From Lachnospiraceae bacterium (GTDB taxonomy: Bacteria > Bacillota > Clostridia > Lachnospirales > Lachnospiraceae), in assembly GCA_031272985.1 (NCBI GenBank), contig JAISSU010000016.1, positions 124,001 through 188,000 of the forward strand: 64,000 nt of DNA. Direction: 5' to 3'. Each line of letters begins with the position of its first letter. The first letter of the stretch is position 1. The position numbers and the translations under genes were made by a program. The notes beneath the pieces were generated by a model. The model searched no databases, was not told the DNA's origin, and saw only the letters and a list, made by a program, of their open reading frames with translations. Below, in pieces: positions 36,722 to 47,214 of the stretch.

Positions 36722-38278
36722 TTACATTAGCGGTGCAAACAGTCTTAAGACCCTACCTACTATCTTTGAAAACAGGCTTCTGGTGTGCACTTCCATAATG
36801 CTGATTTTTTCGCAAGATTTTAAAGTATTTTGAAAGTCGGCTTCTATTCTTTTTATCTCAGGATTATTATAAATGAACACGCCGCATTCGAAATGTAAAT
36901 AAAGACTTCTGAAATCCAGATTGACACTTCCAACCGTGGCGGTGTCGTCATCAGAGACGAATACTTTCGCGTGGACAAATCCGGGTTTATACTCGTAGAT
37001 TCTGACTCCACTTGAGATTAGCTCGGAGTAATAGGTCTTTCCCAAATAGAAAACATACCACTTATCCGGGACGCTCGGCAATATTATTGATACATCAATA
37101 CCGCTTTTCGCAACCCTTGTAAGGGTGGTTATCATTTCATTATCAAGCACTAAATACGGCGTCATGATGTGTACGTATTTTTTCGCGTGATTAAGAATAT
37201 GGAAATATACCTCTTCTCCGACGTTTTCATTATCAAGCGGACTGTCCCCGTATGGAGTGACATAACCGAATCCGTTTTTTACAGGCAAATCACTACCATG
37301 CGAATAGCGCCTGTAAGCACCGCTTTTTTTATCCCCGACATACCACATCTGAAGGAACATCATGGTAAAGCTTACTACCGCGTCGCCGCATATCATTATG
37401 GCCGCATCCTTCCAATATCCAAAGGGATGTGTGATATTTACATATTCATCCGCGAGATTAACTCCCCCCGTAAACGCGACATTTCCATCGATAACAACGA
37501 TTTTTCTGTGGTCGCGGTTGTTCTGGACGGTTGAAAGGAAAGGCTTCAGTGGATTTGATTGCTTGCAGATAATTCCGTATTTTTCCAGTTCCTTAGGATA
37601 CCTGTACGGAAGCAGATTTACCGAGCATGTTCCATCGTAGAGCACACGCACTTCCACTCCTGAGCGCGCTTTTTCTTTTAGGATTTCAAGAACACTATCC
37701 CATACATCACCGAAGGCAATAATAAAATACTCAAGGAAAATAAATTTCTTGGCTTTTGCGAGCTCCTCAAGAAGGACTTTTATCTTTTCTTCCCCCGATG
37801 AGAAATACCTGACAGAAGTATTGCGGTAAGTCGGAAATCCGACTTGTTTGTAAAGAAAATGAGCTAAACCGGCGTTTGCAGAGCGACTTGCCCAAATGGC
37901 ATCCAGCACCCTCCCATCCTGACGAAGATAGGTTTCGGTCTCCACTCTTTCACTCGAGAGGCGTTTTCTCATCACTCGAGTATCGGGTGATATTTGCATG
38001 TAGACGTAAAAAACACTGCCCGCAGCCGGAAAAGCGAGTACCAAGAGCATCCATGTCATTTTAAAGGCGGGATTGCCTTCGGCATTGATAATTGCGATCA
38101 AGACTAATACGCCGAGAATCGTGAGCGCAGAATAAATATAGCTCATGTAGTCACGTAACATTACAGTAGTGACTATCATGCTGCCTAATTGTATGAGAAA
38201 CAGCAAAAATATTATACCCGCTCTGCTAAAAACAATTCTCAGAAGGCTTTTTTTTGCTCTATGTTTCTTTTTTTCCAT
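36722..38278 (-). CDS. cls: Cardiolipin synthase
   Basis: Phospholipase D superfamily enzyme condensing two phosphatidylglycerols. Three N-terminal hydrophobic segments (about 10-90) precede two HKD catalytic motifs, HRKIVVIDG (near 258) and HAKVFVSDD (near 435), each with the following GG/GS-N. 518 residues. RBS GGGGAGAAGTT. It lies between purA and glnS with its own likely promoter; a weak hairpin (about 36682-36702) after the stop might end transcription. Confidence 0.95.
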   Translation of the reverse strand: MEKKKHRAKKSLLRIVFSRAGIIFLLFLIQLGSMIVTTVMLRDYMSYIYSALTILGVLVLIAIINAEGNPAFKMTWMLLVLAFPAAGSVFYVYMQISPDTRVMRKRLSSERVETETYLRQDGRVLDAIWASRSANAGLAHFLYKQVGFPTYRNTSVRYFSSGEEKIKVLLEELAKAKKFIFLEYFIIAFGDVWDSVLEILKEKARSGVEVRVLYDGTCSVNLLPYRYPKELEKYGIICKQSNPLKPFLSTVQNNRDHRKIVVIDGNVAFTGGVNLADEYVNITHPFGYWKDAAIMICGDAVVSFTMMFLQMWYVGDKKSGAYRRYSHGSDLPVKNGFGYVTPYGDSPLDNENVGEEVYFHILNHAKKYVHIMTPYLVLDNEMITTLTRVAKSGIDVSIILPSVPDKWYVFYLGKTYYSELISSGVRIYEYKPGFVHAKVFVSDDDTATVGSVNLDFRSLYLHFECGVFIYNNPEIKRIEADFQNTLKSCEKISIMEVHTRSLFSKIVGRVLRLFAPLM

Positions 38279-38303
38279 AACTTCTCCCCAAAAGAAAGAA
38301 ACT

Positions 38304-39962
38304 TTACAACTTAAACGAACTCTTTAGTGATACAATCCTGTTAAATACCAATGCTTCCGGTTTTGAGTCTCTTGAGTCTATGCAGTAATAACCGTTTCTC
38401 ACAAACTGGAAGCTATCCAATGCATTTGAGTCCTTGAAATTGTCTTCCAACACGCAATTTTTCTTCACCGTTAATGAATTGGGATTAAGGTTAAGCGAAC
38501 CATCTGCGGGATTGAATACACCCTTTTCTTCCACAATCAGATTCTCATAAAGTCTTACTTCGGCTTTTATGGCCGATTTTGCGTCAACCCAGTGGATAGT
38601 TCCTTTAACTTTTCGTGTTTCACAGTTTCCGCCCTTTGTCTGCGGATCATATTCGGCATGTACCACAGTAACATTTCCGTTAGAGTCGCTCTCATAACCC
38701 GTGCAGGTAACAAAATATGCATGCATAAGCCTGACTTCATTTCCTACAAACAAGCGGAAGTACTTTTTCACAGGTTCTGCCATAAAATCTTCACGCTCAA
38801 TATATAGCTCACGACTGAATTTAACAAGTCGTTCGCCCAATTCTGGATTTTCCAGATTATTCGGTACGATTAGCTCCTCTATCTGCCCTTCCGGATAATT
38901 ATCTATTATTAGTTTAATTGGGTCAAGTACCGCCATCATTCGATTTTTCTTTAATTTCAAGTCATCACGAATGCAGTATTCGAGCATAGCGTAATTTACT
39001 GAGCTTTGCGACTTACTGACACCACAAAGCTCAACAAAATTACGTATGGATTCGGGTGTAAATCCCCGTCTTTTTAATGCGGCGATAGAAACTAATCTGG
39101 GATCATCCCAAGCGTCAACTATTTTGTCCTGAACCAATTTTTTGATATAACGCTTTCCCGTGACTACATTTGTAAGAAAAAGCTTTGCAAATTCAATCTG
39201 ACGCGGAGCCGGGTCAAATTCACACTCTCTGACCACCCAGTCATAAAGGGGGCGATGATCCTCAAATTCCAAAGTACAAATGGAATGAGTAATTTTTTCA
39301 ACCGCGTCCTCAATCGGATGCGCAAAATCATACATGGGATAAATACACCATTCATCACCTGTATTATGATGTGAGGCATGAGCGACGCGGTAAATAACCG
39401 GATCCCTCATATTAATATTAGGCGAAGCCATGTCGATTTTTGCTCGAAGGACTTTTTCACCGTCAGCATAAATGCCATTTTTCATATCCTCAAAAAGCTT
39501 TAGATTTTCTTCTATGCTCCTGTTTCTATATGGACTATCCTTTCCGGGTTCTTTCAATGTGCCGCGGTATTGACGTATTTCATCTGCGCTCAAATCACAG
39601 ACGTAAGCCTTCCCTTTCTTAATCAGCTTTATTGCGCAATTATACATATCATCAAAATAATCGGAGGCAAAATACAGATGCTCTTTCCAATTGACTCCAA
39701 GCCATAAAACATCCGCCTTAATTGATTCAACGAATTCCATGTCCTCTTTCGTAGGATTTGTATCGTCGAAGCGCAAATGAAATTCCCCGTTGTACTTAAC
39801 AGAAAGCCCGTAGTTTAATAGTATTGATTTCGCGTGGCCAATATGCAGATAGCCATTCGGTTCAGGGGGAAAACGAGTACATACATAAGTATAAACTCCC
39901 TCAGAAAGGTCATTGTCAATTTCCAATTCTATAAAGTTTTTTGAAACTGTTTCTTCGCTCAT
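38304..39962 (-). CDS. glnS: Glutaminyl-tRNA synthetase
   Basis: Class I synthetase that charges tRNA-Gln directly. 552 residues with the [15 protein letters not shown] signature (HIGH), the GlnRS-specific insertions and the C-terminal two-barrel anticodon-binding domain. The KMSKS loop reads VVTGKRY. Most Firmicutes rely on GatCAB; many clostridia have a bacterial GlnRS acquired by transfer, so its presence is a lineage hint rather than an anomaly. Starts after AGGAGGTAGGA, just downstream of the tRNA-Thr terminator. Confidence 0.96.
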   Translation of the reverse strand: MSEETVSKNFIELEIDNDLSEGVYTYVCTRFPPEPNGYLHIGHAKSILLNYGLSVKYNGEFHLRFDDTNPTKEDMEFVESIKADVLWLGVNWKEHLYFASDYFDDMYNCAIKLIKKGKAYVCDLSADEIRQYRGTLKEPGKDSPYRNRSIEENLKLFEDMKNGIYADGEKVLRAKIDMASPNINMRDPVIYRVAHASHHNTGDEWCIYPMYDFAHPIEDAVEKITHSICTLEFEDHRPLYDWVVRECEFDPAPRQIEFAKLFLTNVVTGKRYIKKLVQDKIVDAWDDPRLVSIAALKRRGFTPESIRNFVELCGVSKSQSSVNYAMLEYCIRDDLKLKKNRMMAVLDPIKLIIDNYPEGQIEELIVPNNLENPELGERLVKFSRELYIEREDFMAEPVKKYFRLFVGNEVRLMHAYFVTCTGYESDSNGNVTVVHAEYDPQTKGGNCETRKVKGTIHWVDAKSAIKAEVRLYENLIVEEKGVFNPADGSLNLNPNSLTVKKNCVLEDNFKDSNALDSFQFVRNGYYCIDSRDSKPEALVFNRIVSLKSSFKL

Positions 39963-39975
39963 TCCTACCTCCTAC

Positions 39976-39999
39976 GAAAAAACTCCCAAAAGGGAGTTA
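39976..39999 (-). terminator. Intrinsic terminator after tRNA-Thr
   Basis: On the minus strand AACTCCC-TTTT-GGGAGTT followed by TTTTCG (stem 39981-39998). A second perfect inverted repeat GTGTGACT-TG-AGTCACAC lies at 40003-40020 between tRNA and terminator. Confidence 0.85.
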
Positions 40000-40027
40000 C
40001 CGGTGTGACTTGAGTCACACTACACAA

Positions 40028-40100
<73 letters not shown>

Positions 40101-40116
40101 AAATGCAACAGACATA

Positions 40117-40893
40117 CTATACAATATCATTATTTGTTTTGTCAATGGTTCTTTGGCGTACAATTTCATAGGTTAAAACCGCACAGGCAACTGAAGCATT
40201 TAAGGACTCAATTTCACCTTTCATAGGGATCGAAGCAACATAATCACAAGCCTCCCTTACCAGACGGCTTACCCCTTTTCCTTCATTTCCGACTACGAGA
40301 CCAATAGGACCTGTAAGGGGCACATCATACATCGTTTCGCCATTCATATCGGCACATACAAACCATATTCCATCTTTCTTTAATTTTTCAATAGTCTGTG
40401 TAAGGTTTGAAACGCGGGCTATTAAGGTGTGTGAAACTGCGCCTGCCGAAGCTTTTTCCACAGTGGCTGTCAGTCCAGCGCTTCGTCTTTTAGGGATAAT
40501 AACGCCATGTGCGCCCGCAACGTTAGCGGTTCTTATTATCGCACCTAAATTATGCGGATCTTCGATGTCGTCGAGTAATATAATAAACGGCGCTTCTTTT
40601 CGCTTGCTTGCTCTATCTAAGATATCGGATACTTCTACATAAGATGCTGATGATAAATAAGCAATAAGCCCCTGATTCTTTCCCGTTTCAGACAGTGTCT
40701 GCAGTCTTTCTTTCGATATATAATCAATGGGGGTTCCGGCCTTTTTGCAATCAGCAACGATTTTTGAGACCACTGCATCACGTTTTTCGTTTTTTTCATC
40801 AACAATAAAAAGCCTGTCAATATCGCGTCCGGCCTTCAAAGCCTCGGCTATAGCATGCTTGCCTTCAATAATCCTACTGCTTTTTTCTTCCAT
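40117..40893 (-). CDS. rlmB: 23S rRNA (guanosine-2'-O-)-methyltransferase, TrmH/RlmB family
   Basis: SPOUT methyltransferase. 258 residues: N-terminal substrate-binding domain (IIEGKHAIAEAL, YISKERLQTLS) and the C-terminal knotted domain with LDDIEDPHNLGAIIRTANVAG landmark (NLGAIIRTA), VVGNEGKGVSRLV and IPMKGEIESLNASVACAV signatures. Substrate G2251 is assumed from RlmB; other TrmH-type targets are possible. Overlaps mrnC by 46 bases. Confidence 0.93.
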   Translation of the reverse strand: MEEKSSRIIEGKHAIAEALKAGRDIDRLFIVDEKNEKRDAVVSKIVADCKKAGTPIDYISKERLQTLSETGKNQGLIAYLSSASYVEVSDILDRASKRKEAPFIILLDDIEDPHNLGAIIRTANVAGAHGVIIPKRRSAGLTATVEKASAGAVSHTLIARVSNLTQTIEKLKKDGIWFVCADMNGETMYDVPLTGPIGLVVGNEGKGVSRLVREACDYVASIPMKGEIESLNASVACAVLTYEIVRQRTIDKTNNDIV

Positions 40894-41306
40894 TTATCTC
40901 CTTGTGCTATATCATCGGGCAATAATGACGCCTTTTTTATAGCTGTTTCAATTAATTCAAATAGCCTGTCATAATCTTCATTTATGTAAAGATAGCCTAT
41001 CAGTGCCTCAAAACCGGTGGCTTTCCTATAATCAAGCAGCTTTTGGTTCTTCGCGGGCGAAATAGTTTTAGAATTGCGTGCCCGCTTATAAACCGCGTGC
41101 TCATCTTCATGCAAAATAGGCAGAATACCCTCGGCTAATTTCGCCTGACACTTTGCTTCGACAATACAGCTTGTTTCCCAGTGTAGAACCCTAACCGGTC
41201 GATTTCCGAAACTTAAAATCATTGATTTGATTATTAAATCAAAAACACTGTCTCCAATGTATGCCAATGCCAATGAAGAGTATTTAGTTGCTACACTTTT
41301 TTCCAC
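40848..41306 (-). CDS. mrnC: Mini-ribonuclease III
   Basis: Mini-III is a dimeric RNase III-like nuclease without a dsRNA-binding domain that matures 23S rRNA. 152 residues with ALAYIGDSVFDL (metal-binding Asp), ARNSKTISP and KATGFEALIGYLYI (Glu-Ala-Leu-Ile-Gly motif). GTG start with GAAGG upstream inside the end of cysS, which it overlaps by 16 bases. cysS-mrnC-rlmB is the classical Firmicutes order. Confidence 0.96.
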   Translation of the reverse strand: MEKSVATKYSSLALAYIGDSVFDLIIKSMILSFGNRPVRVLHWETSCIVEAKCQAKLAEGILPILHEDEHAVYKRARNSKTISPAKNQKLLDYRKATGFEALIGYLYINEDYDRLFELIETAIKKASLLPDDIAQGDKWKKKAVGLLKASML

Positions 41307-42697
41307 TTTACGCCTTCTTTTGTGTCCTCAAGGATAATTCCCATATCGCTTAATTTGTCGCGGATTTCATCTGCTTTGGCAAAATTGCGTTCTTTCCGCG
41401 CGTTTTGACGCTCTTTGATGAGGCTTTCAATGTCAGAATCCAGCACTTGTTCCTTTCGTCTAATCTCTAATCCGAGAATGTCAGTAAGGGTCTTAAGCCT
41501 CTTGTAAAGACCATCGAGCAATTCGATTGATGAATCCTCATTTACATTACTATTAATGTATTTGACCAATTCAAACACTGCTGAGATCGCGTCAGCTGTG
41601 TTAAAATCATCATCCATGGCTTTTTCAAAAGCCAAAGTAAATTCCTTGCTCTTTTCAAGTACAGCCTCTTCCGATTCTTTCATCGCTGATGAAGAAGCAT
41701 TCTTTTTAAGGAAAAGAATATTTTCGGCAGCAGTAATTATCCTCTCCAGTCCCGCTTTTGCGGCATCCATCAATTCCGGACTGAAATTTAGCGGATTCCT
41801 GTAATGTGCGCCCAGCATAAAGAATCTTAATATCTGTAAGTCATATTGTTCGCTGACTTCTCTGACGGTTTTAAAATTACCTTTGGACTTTGCCATTTTT
41901 TCGTTATTAATATTAAGAAAAGCATTGTGCATCCAGTATTTTGCAAAGGGCACTCCTGTGGCCGCCTCGCTTTGGGCAATTTCATTTTCATGATGCGGGA
42001 AAATCAAATCCTCTCCGCCACCATGAATATCTATTTCATCACCCAGATATTTTCTGGACATTGTCGAGCACTCCAAATGCCATCCCGGACGCCCGTCTCC
42101 CCAGGGCGCCTCCCAATAAGGCTCGCCTTCCTTCATAGGCTTCCAGAGAACAAAATCCAGTGGGTCTTCTTTTTGCGTTTCACCTGTTACCGCTAAAGTG
42201 CGTTCTCCGGAACGCAAGTCATCGAGATTCTTATGAGAGAGCTTTCCATAGTCCTTAAAACTTCTGCTTCTGAAATAAACTGTTCCGTCTTTTATATAAG
42301 CGAATCCCTTATCTAAAAGAATCTTAATCATATCAATCATTTCAGGGATTTCCTGAGTCGCCAAAGGATGAGTCGTCGCAGGACGAATATTCATTCCTTC
42401 CATATCCTTTTTACACTCGGCAATATATTTTTGCGAAATTACATCCGCAGAAACACCTTCTTCAATGGCCTTATTGATAATCTTGTCATCCACATCGGTA
42501 AAATTAGAAACGAAATTTACATCGTATCCTTTATACTCGAAATAACGCCTCACAGTATCGAAAAATATCATGGGACGAGCGTTTCCAATGTGAATCAGAT
42601 TATAAACAGTGGGTCCGCAGACGTAAATTCGTACCTTATTTTCTTCTAAAGGAACAAATTCCTCCTTTTTACGGCTTAGAGTATTAAATAATTGCAT
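41291..42697 (-). CDS. cysS: Cysteinyl-tRNA synthetase
   Basis: Class I synthetase, 468 residues. Zinc ligands include the first CGPTVYN Cys and the HLECS Cys; HIGN in IHIGNARP, HGGGEDLIFPHHENE and KMAKSKGN (KMSKS) are all present. ATG 42697 was chosen since AAGGAG stands 8 bases before it; a longer frame from 42724 lacks a site. Followed by mrnC and rlmB and preceded by cysE, linking cysteine synthesis with charging. No T-box is visible. Confidence 0.97.
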   Translation of the reverse strand: MQLFNTLSRKKEEFVPLEENKVRIYVCGPTVYNLIHIGNARPMIFFDTVRRYFEYKGYDVNFVSNFTDVDDKIINKAIEEGVSADVISQKYIAECKKDMEGMNIRPATTHPLATQEIPEMIDMIKILLDKGFAYIKDGTVYFRSRSFKDYGKLSHKNLDDLRSGERTLAVTGETQKEDPLDFVLWKPMKEGEPYWEAPWGDGRPGWHLECSTMSRKYLGDEIDIHGGGEDLIFPHHENEIAQSEAATGVPFAKYWMHNAFLNINNEKMAKSKGNFKTVREVSEQYDLQILRFFMLGAHYRNPLNFSPELMDAAKAGLERIITAAENILFLKKNASSSAMKESEEAVLEKSKEFTLAFEKAMDDDFNTADAISAVFELVKYINSNVNEDSSIELLDGLYKRLKTLTDILGLEIRRKEQVLDSDIESLIKERQNARKERNFAKADEIRDKLSDMGIILEDTKEGVKWKKV

Positions 42698-42776
42698 AAT
42701 GAATCTCCTTCTTTTGTCAGTCACATTCCATATGATAATAAATAAATCCGGCTATTGCAATAAAAACTAGTTCGAA

Positions 42777-43487
42777 CTAAATACCGGCCTGTATATAATA
42801 TGATGGATCATTGTACTTTTCCTCTTTTGCAGTTCTTACCTTTTCTGACTTTTCGAGTTCAGCCACACGTCTTAAGAGTACTTTTGCTTCGCAATCAAGC
42901 TTTGCTAAATCCGCGCTTAACGGATCGGGGAAACCGGTCTGGTCCAAATCCATCCAAGGTTTCTTTACACTGCCTTGCTTTACTACACGACCGGGTACTC
43001 CTACAACAGTACAATTCGGCGGCACCTCACTTAGCACAACTGATCCCGCACCTATTTTTGAATTTTCACCTATCGTGAATGAACCAAGTATTTTAGCCCC
43101 TGCGCTGACCATTACATTATCCTTTAATGTAGGATGTCTCTTTCCGTGTTCTTTTCCGGTACCACCAAGCGTAACTCCTTGATATAACGTGACATTGTCA
43201 CCTATCTCGCAGGTTTCTCCGATTACCACACCTGTGCCATGATCAATAAATAAACCTTTTCCGATTTTTGCTCCGGGATGTATTTCTATACCGGTTTTCC
43301 TCGTGGTACGCTGTGAAAGCCATCTTGCAAGAAAATAGTGCTTTTTTAAATATAGTTTATGTGCCAATCTATACCACAATATAGCTTTAAAGCTCGGATA
43401 TAGCCAAACCTCTACATTCGAATGAATCGCGGGATCGCGCTCCCTGACGATTCTGATTTCTTCTTTTACATAACTAATTAACCCCAT
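42777..43487 (-). CDS. cysE: Serine O-acetyltransferase
   Basis: CysE makes O-acetylserine, the first step of cysteine synthesis. 236 residues with an N-terminal helical region, left-handed beta-helix hexapeptide repeats (IEIHPGAKIGKG, FIDHGTGVVIGETCEIGDNVTLYQ landmarks) and the GVTLGGTGKEHGKRHPT active-site loop with catalytic His. The C-terminal tail beyond about 190 is extended and charged. Leads cysE-cysS-mrnC-rlmB; RBS GGAGGTTATC. Confidence 0.95.
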   Translation of the reverse strand: MGLISYVKEEIRIVRERDPAIHSNVEVWLYPSFKAILWYRLAHKLYLKKHYFLARWLSQRTTRKTGIEIHPGAKIGKGLFIDHGTGVVIGETCEIGDNVTLYQGVTLGGTGKEHGKRHPTLKDNVMVSAGAKILGSFTIGENSKIGAGSVVLSEVPPNCTVVGVPGRVVKQGSVKKPWMDLDQTGFPDPLSADLAKLDCEAKVLLRRVAELEKSEKVRTAKEEKYNDPSYYIQAGI

Positions 43488-43545
43488 GATAACCTCCGTT
43501 TTTTATAATCAGTAAAGCCTGTAATATGAGACTATTTCTCAGGCT

Positions 43546-44601
43546 TTACACCATCTCGCTAATATAAATTGGTTTAATCGGAATCCATTTATCAAGTTCT
43601 TTTTCAAGTTGGATGCTCATAGTCACACCCTTCAAGTTATAACACATTCCGGGTGTTAAAGCTCCGAATATCAGTCCGCATAGTACATATACAGGTAAAG
43701 TTCCCATAACTGATTCGTAATCTCTTTTATCATTTAAGCGTATATCAGTATCCGTGATATCACTGCCAATGACATGAAATATTGCATTGTTTTCTTCAAT
43801 ATCCGGATCTGACACGCTAAAACAGATGCAACATCGTTCCTTAAAGCTAATAAAGGACAACGCCTGCTTCACGTTTAATATTCTGAACATTATCTTTGCG
43901 TTTTGTGGGTATGGCTCTCCCATCGGTAAAATAATACGGTAATCCGTAATGCAATTACACAATAGAATTCCTTTTCTATCATACTTATTAGCAATACCGA
44001 TAAAAATACCGGCACCGTCAGATTTTAATTCCTTTAATAAGCGTCTGTAGTAATTCCCGTCTCTTTTTACAAAAACCTTATAATTATTATATAGGTAACA
44101 GTTAGCTGTTTCAGCTAACAATTCAAATTCATCCCCTTCAGGCACTTTCATTTCTTCGGTGCCGGGTTCCATCAGATACCCTTGGTTTTCGATAATTATA
44201 CGTTTCGTTTCCTGTCTGCACACAGTGAGAAAAGAATAAGGAATATAAATAGATTCACGCGCGGGCATAAGAAAAGCAAAAGTTTTTCCGTCTTTAAACA
44301 TATCATTCAGGGCCGTTGTCAGCACCTGACGCATATATCCTTTTTTTCTGTGCTTAATGTCAGTCGCAACAGCCACCACATAATCGACAAGAGACTCATC
44401 CCCATTGACAACCAGTTTATAAGGGTTAAGATGAAGCATAGAACAAAATTGTCCATCTTCTTCTAATACATAGATTTGATTGTCAAGAATTTTCTCCGAA
44501 TAATAGTAGTCTATAAATTTACTACTATCTTCGGGAAAGCATTGCTCATATAAAAAGCGCGTATTTGCGTGTTCTTTTGGCTCCAATTTTCTAACTGACA
44601 T
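43546..44601 (-). CDS. GNAT acetyltransferase, Eis-like two-domain form
   Basis: 351 residues. The N-terminal GNAT domain shows VVAVATDIKHRKKGYMRQVLTTAL as acetyl-CoA loop region (the Arg/Lys-x-x-Gly-x-Met pattern) and FLMPARESIYIPYSF, typical of the Eis/GNAT-9 group. A second, degenerate GNAT-like part and a SCP2-like end follow. Substrate unknown; Eis proteins acetylate aminoglycosides or polyamines, but that cannot be inferred. Own promoter region; RBS TTGGAGAAATT. Confidence 0.8.
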   Translation of the reverse strand: MSVRKLEPKEHANTRFLYEQCFPEDSSKFIDYYYSEKILDNQIYVLEEDGQFCSMLHLNPYKLVVNGDESLVDYVVAVATDIKHRKKGYMRQVLTTALNDMFKDGKTFAFLMPARESIYIPYSFLTVCRQETKRIIIENQGYLMEPGTEEMKVPEGDEFELLAETANCYLYNNYKVFVKRDGNYYRRLLKELKSDGAGIFIGIANKYDRKGILLCNCITDYRIILPMGEPYPQNAKIMFRILNVKQALSFISFKERCCICFSVSDPDIEENNAIFHVIGSDITDTDIRLNDKRDYESVMGTLPVYVLCGLIFGALTPGMCYNLKGVTMSIQLEKELDKWIPIKPIYISEMV

Positions 44602-44719
44602 AATTTCTCCAAATTTTCAAATTTGTAGTTTATTGATTTCGATTTAGTATGTAACTTTGCAATAGGATGAATATTTGCATTTGTGATACAGCTCATTTAT
44701 AGGTGATTTAGGCGCCGTT

Positions 44720-45271
44720 TCAGCGCATAATACACCCGCCGCAGTTACGGGGACACCCGTAAAGCGCTTCACTGTCAAAAGAAGTATAACTCAAATTTCT
44801 CATATCCTCAAGTAAGACTATTGCCTGCGCGGCAATGCCTTCTTTTGCGCCGGTAAACCCTAAACCTTCCTCGGTGGTGGCCTTAACATTTATTTGACTG
44901 ATATCAAGATTTAACGTCTCCGCAATATTCTTTACCATCTCAGGAATATATTTAGATAGTTTGGGTGCCTGCGCGATAATCGTGGAATCAATATTCATTA
45001 TCAAATAGCCGGCTTCTTCTATTTTAACCATTACGGCTTTAAGAAGGCTTAGGCTTGAAATGTTTTTATACTCCGGATCCGTATCAGGGAAATGCTTCCC
45101 GATATCACCTAAAGCGGCGGCGCCCAATAGCGCGTCCATGACAGCATGAACCAGAACATCCGCGTCAGAATGTCCGTCAAGCCCCTCTTCGTGCGCAATC
45201 TTAACACCGCCTAATATAAGGGGTCTTCCGGTTTTAAGTCTATGGACGTCATATCCTGTACCGACTCGCAT
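44720..45271 (-). CDS. ispF: 2-C-methyl-D-erythritol 2,4-cyclodiphosphate synthase with Cys-rich tail
   Basis: IspF makes the cyclodiphosphate of the MEP isoprenoid pathway. Metal ligands Asp8 and His10 (GYDVHRL) and His42 region ([10 protein letters not shown]), and [11 protein letters not shown] are intact. The family is about 157-160 residues; this one has 183. The extra C-terminal stretch ends [13 protein letters not shown], a CX3CX2C set (Cys173, 177, 180) that looks metal-binding. No ispD is adjacent. The start overlaps the stop of the upstream membrane-protein gene (TAATG). Confidence 0.93.
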   Translation of the reverse strand: MRVGTGYDVHRLKTGRPLILGGVKIAHEEGLDGHSDADVLVHAVMDALLGAAALGDIGKHFPDTDPEYKNISSLSLLKAVMVKIEEAGYLIMNIDSTIIAQAPKLSKYIPEMVKNIAETLNLDISQINVKATTEEGLGFTGAKEGIAAQAIVLLEDMRNLSYTSFDSEALYGCPRNCGGCIMR

Positions 45272-45660
45272 TATTCTCCCCGTTCCAAAAGTGCTTCGTT
45301 ATCGATGTTATCTATGTTATCTGCTACATCTGTCGTTTCTTCTACTGTATCATTGTTCATTTCTATATTATCCTGAGTCAATATATTTTCATCGTTCGTT
45401 TCATCACTAATAGTCTCGGCCGCCTCTAATTCAGTATCGGCCTCATTTGCGGTTTCATTGTCAGCAGCGGTTTGGCGTTGGTGCTCTCTCCATGCTCCAA
45501 TTCCAAACCAGGCTCCAATAATTACAAAAACAGCACCTGCAAGAACAAACCACAGATAATTATCAGCCTTTCCCTTTATAGAGTCGGTTATCAGCTTATA
45601 ACCCAAATAAACCAAATATGCTCCGACCGCAATCTTAAAACCCCAGTTCGTCCTTCTCAT
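45271..45660 (-). CDS. Membrane protein with acidic tail, upstream of ispF
   Basis: 129 residues, not recognised. Two membrane helices (about 10-27 and 35-55) are followed by about 70 cytoplasmic or surface residues strongly enriched in Asp, Glu, Asn and Thr. RBS GGGAGAACGAC. Overlaps ispF by one base, so the two are cotranscribed, but no functional link can be read from the sequence. Confidence 0.75.
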   Translation of the reverse strand: MRRTNWGFKIAVGAYLVYLGYKLITDSIKGKADNYLWFVLAGAVFVIIGAWFGIGAWREHQRQTAADNETANEADTELEAAETISDETNDENILTQDNIEMNNDTVEETTDVADNIDNIDNEALLERGE

Positions 45661-45768
45661 GTCGTTCTCCCAAAATCCAAGTTTCTCACGATTTCTATTT
45701 GTAATATAAAATGCTTATCTAATCATATTAGTCTATCAGCCGAAATATGACAAGTATTGTGATTTCAT

Positions 45769-47214
45769 TTATTCGGTACGTATGGCTGCCAAAGGACTCA
45801 ATCTCATTGCCCTTCTCGCGGGGAAATATCCCGAAACAATTCCCACGAGCATTGCCATAATAATTCCCACTCCCAATAACCATATCGGAATGTACGAAAT
45901 GATACTGCTCTCTCCATATCCTAAAGAATTTCCCGCGACCTTATTCAGCACAAAAGAAATGAGCAAGCTAAACGCAATTCCCGTTACGCCGCCTATAAAT
46001 CCGATGAAAGCCGCTTCAGTAAGGAACATCTGCCTGATATTTCTGATATCACAGCCGATTACCTTCATAACGCCTATTTCTTTTGTCCTTTCATAGATCG
46101 CCATCATCATCGTATTGGCAATACCTATTGCGGCAACCAAGAGGGAAATCGCACCTATACCACCAAGTACTGCCTGTATTACCGATAATTCCTGCTTCAT
46201 CATTTCCAAAGAATCAGCATTACTTTCAACATTATACCCTAAATCACGCAAAAGTGTAGCTACTTCGTTAACATTATTTATGTCGTCCACCTTTACCTGT
46301 GCATATGTATATACAAATTCCTTTAACGGCTTTCCTGTTTTAGTCGTAGGTTGACCGGGAATTGCCTTTCCTTTAAATTCCTTTTGCAGTACGGATATTA
46401 AAGTGTCCATATCGCAATAAAGGCTCCAAGAAAAATTATTGTAGTCCTCGGAACTGCCGTCTACCATACCATATGCTCGAATCGAGTATTTCTTAGCCGG
46501 CTTCGTAGATGCCCCATCATTTCCGATTACCCCTCCCGATTCCTCCGAAGAAGCCACGCCGGATGATGAATAAACCACCACGCTTGAACCCAAGCTGTTA
46601 TAATTATCTGTGTTTAATATCAAAAACATGGAGTCTTTTTCGGCATCAGCGACTAATTCTCCCTTTTCCCAATAAGGGGAGCTACCGGTCTTTGGGTCAT
46701 ACATCTGAGGTATTACCTGATTTCCGAAAATTAGTTGCAATGCTTTAGAGCTATGTTCAGGGAACTCACCCCAAGCCAGCTTTATCCCACTGTTCTTAAA
46801 ATATTCGGGTGTAAAGCCGGTTACAGTCACCCATGTTTCATACTTTCCTTTTCGTAAAATTCCGCCGGTTTCGAAAACGGGTTCCGCAAACAAAACATGG
46901 TCAAAGGTCTTCATCTCATTAACCCGTTCCTCTGTGATATAGTCGACCTTTGATGAATCATCCTTTGTATCTTCGGCGGATTCGCCGTACCACGAGGCAG
47001 AATCCCAGCCATCTTTTCCCATTACTCGAAGAGTGGTGAGGCCTCCGTATTGTTCAATTTGTGCGTATGTTTGCTGCTGAATGCCCAGTCCGAAGGATAT
47101 CATAACCACCACCGAGGTGGTGCCGATCATTACCCCTAAAGCTGTGAGAAAAGTCCTGAGTTTTCGGCGCTTTAAGTTGCTTGCGCTAATCCTCAATATA
47201 TCGATCCACTTCAC
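45769..47214 (-). CDS. MacB-like ABC transporter permease
   Basis: 481 residues with a first membrane helix (LRTFLTALGVMIGTTSVVVMI landmark, about 19-45), a MacB periplasmic-core-type extracellular domain (about 50-350) and the C-terminal FtsX domain with three helices, including KEIGVMKVIGCDIRNI. Start at GTG 47214 since AGGAGG lies 9 bases upstream; this overlaps the preceding gene by 29 bases. Pairs with the ATPase at 48565-49296. Such systems act as mechanotransmitters or exporters of peptides or lipids; substrate unknown. Confidence 0.88.
   Translation of the reverse strand: MKWIDILRISASNLKRRKLRTFLTALGVMIGTTSVVVMISFGLGIQQQTYAQIEQYGGLTTLRVMGKDGWDSASWYGESAEDTKDDSSKVDYITEERVNEMKTFDHVLFAEPVFETGGILRKGKYETWVTVTGFTPEYFKNSGIKLAWGEFPEHSSKALQLIFGNQVIPQMYDPKTGSSPYWEKGELVADAEKDSMFLILNTDNYNSLGSSVVVYSSSGVASSEESGGVIGNDGASTKPAKKYSIRAYGMVDGSSEDYNNFSWSLYCDMDTLISVLQKEFKGKAIPGQPTTKTGKPLKEFVYTYAQVKVDDINNVNEVATLLRDLGYNVESNADSLEMMKQELSVIQAVLGGIGAISLLVAAIGIANTMMMAIYERTKEIGVMKVIGCDIRNIRQMFLTEAAFIGFIGGVTGIAFSLLISFVLNKVAGNSLGYGESSIISYIPIWLLGVGIIMAMLVGIVSGYFPARRAMRLSPLAAIRTE

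Noticed and set aside
42698..43545. T-box leader for cysE/cysS or thrS
   Set aside because: The gaps before cysE (58 bp), cysS (79 bp) and the thrS operon (90 bp) are too short for a T-box, and no T-box sequence (AGGGTGGNACCGCG type) was found.
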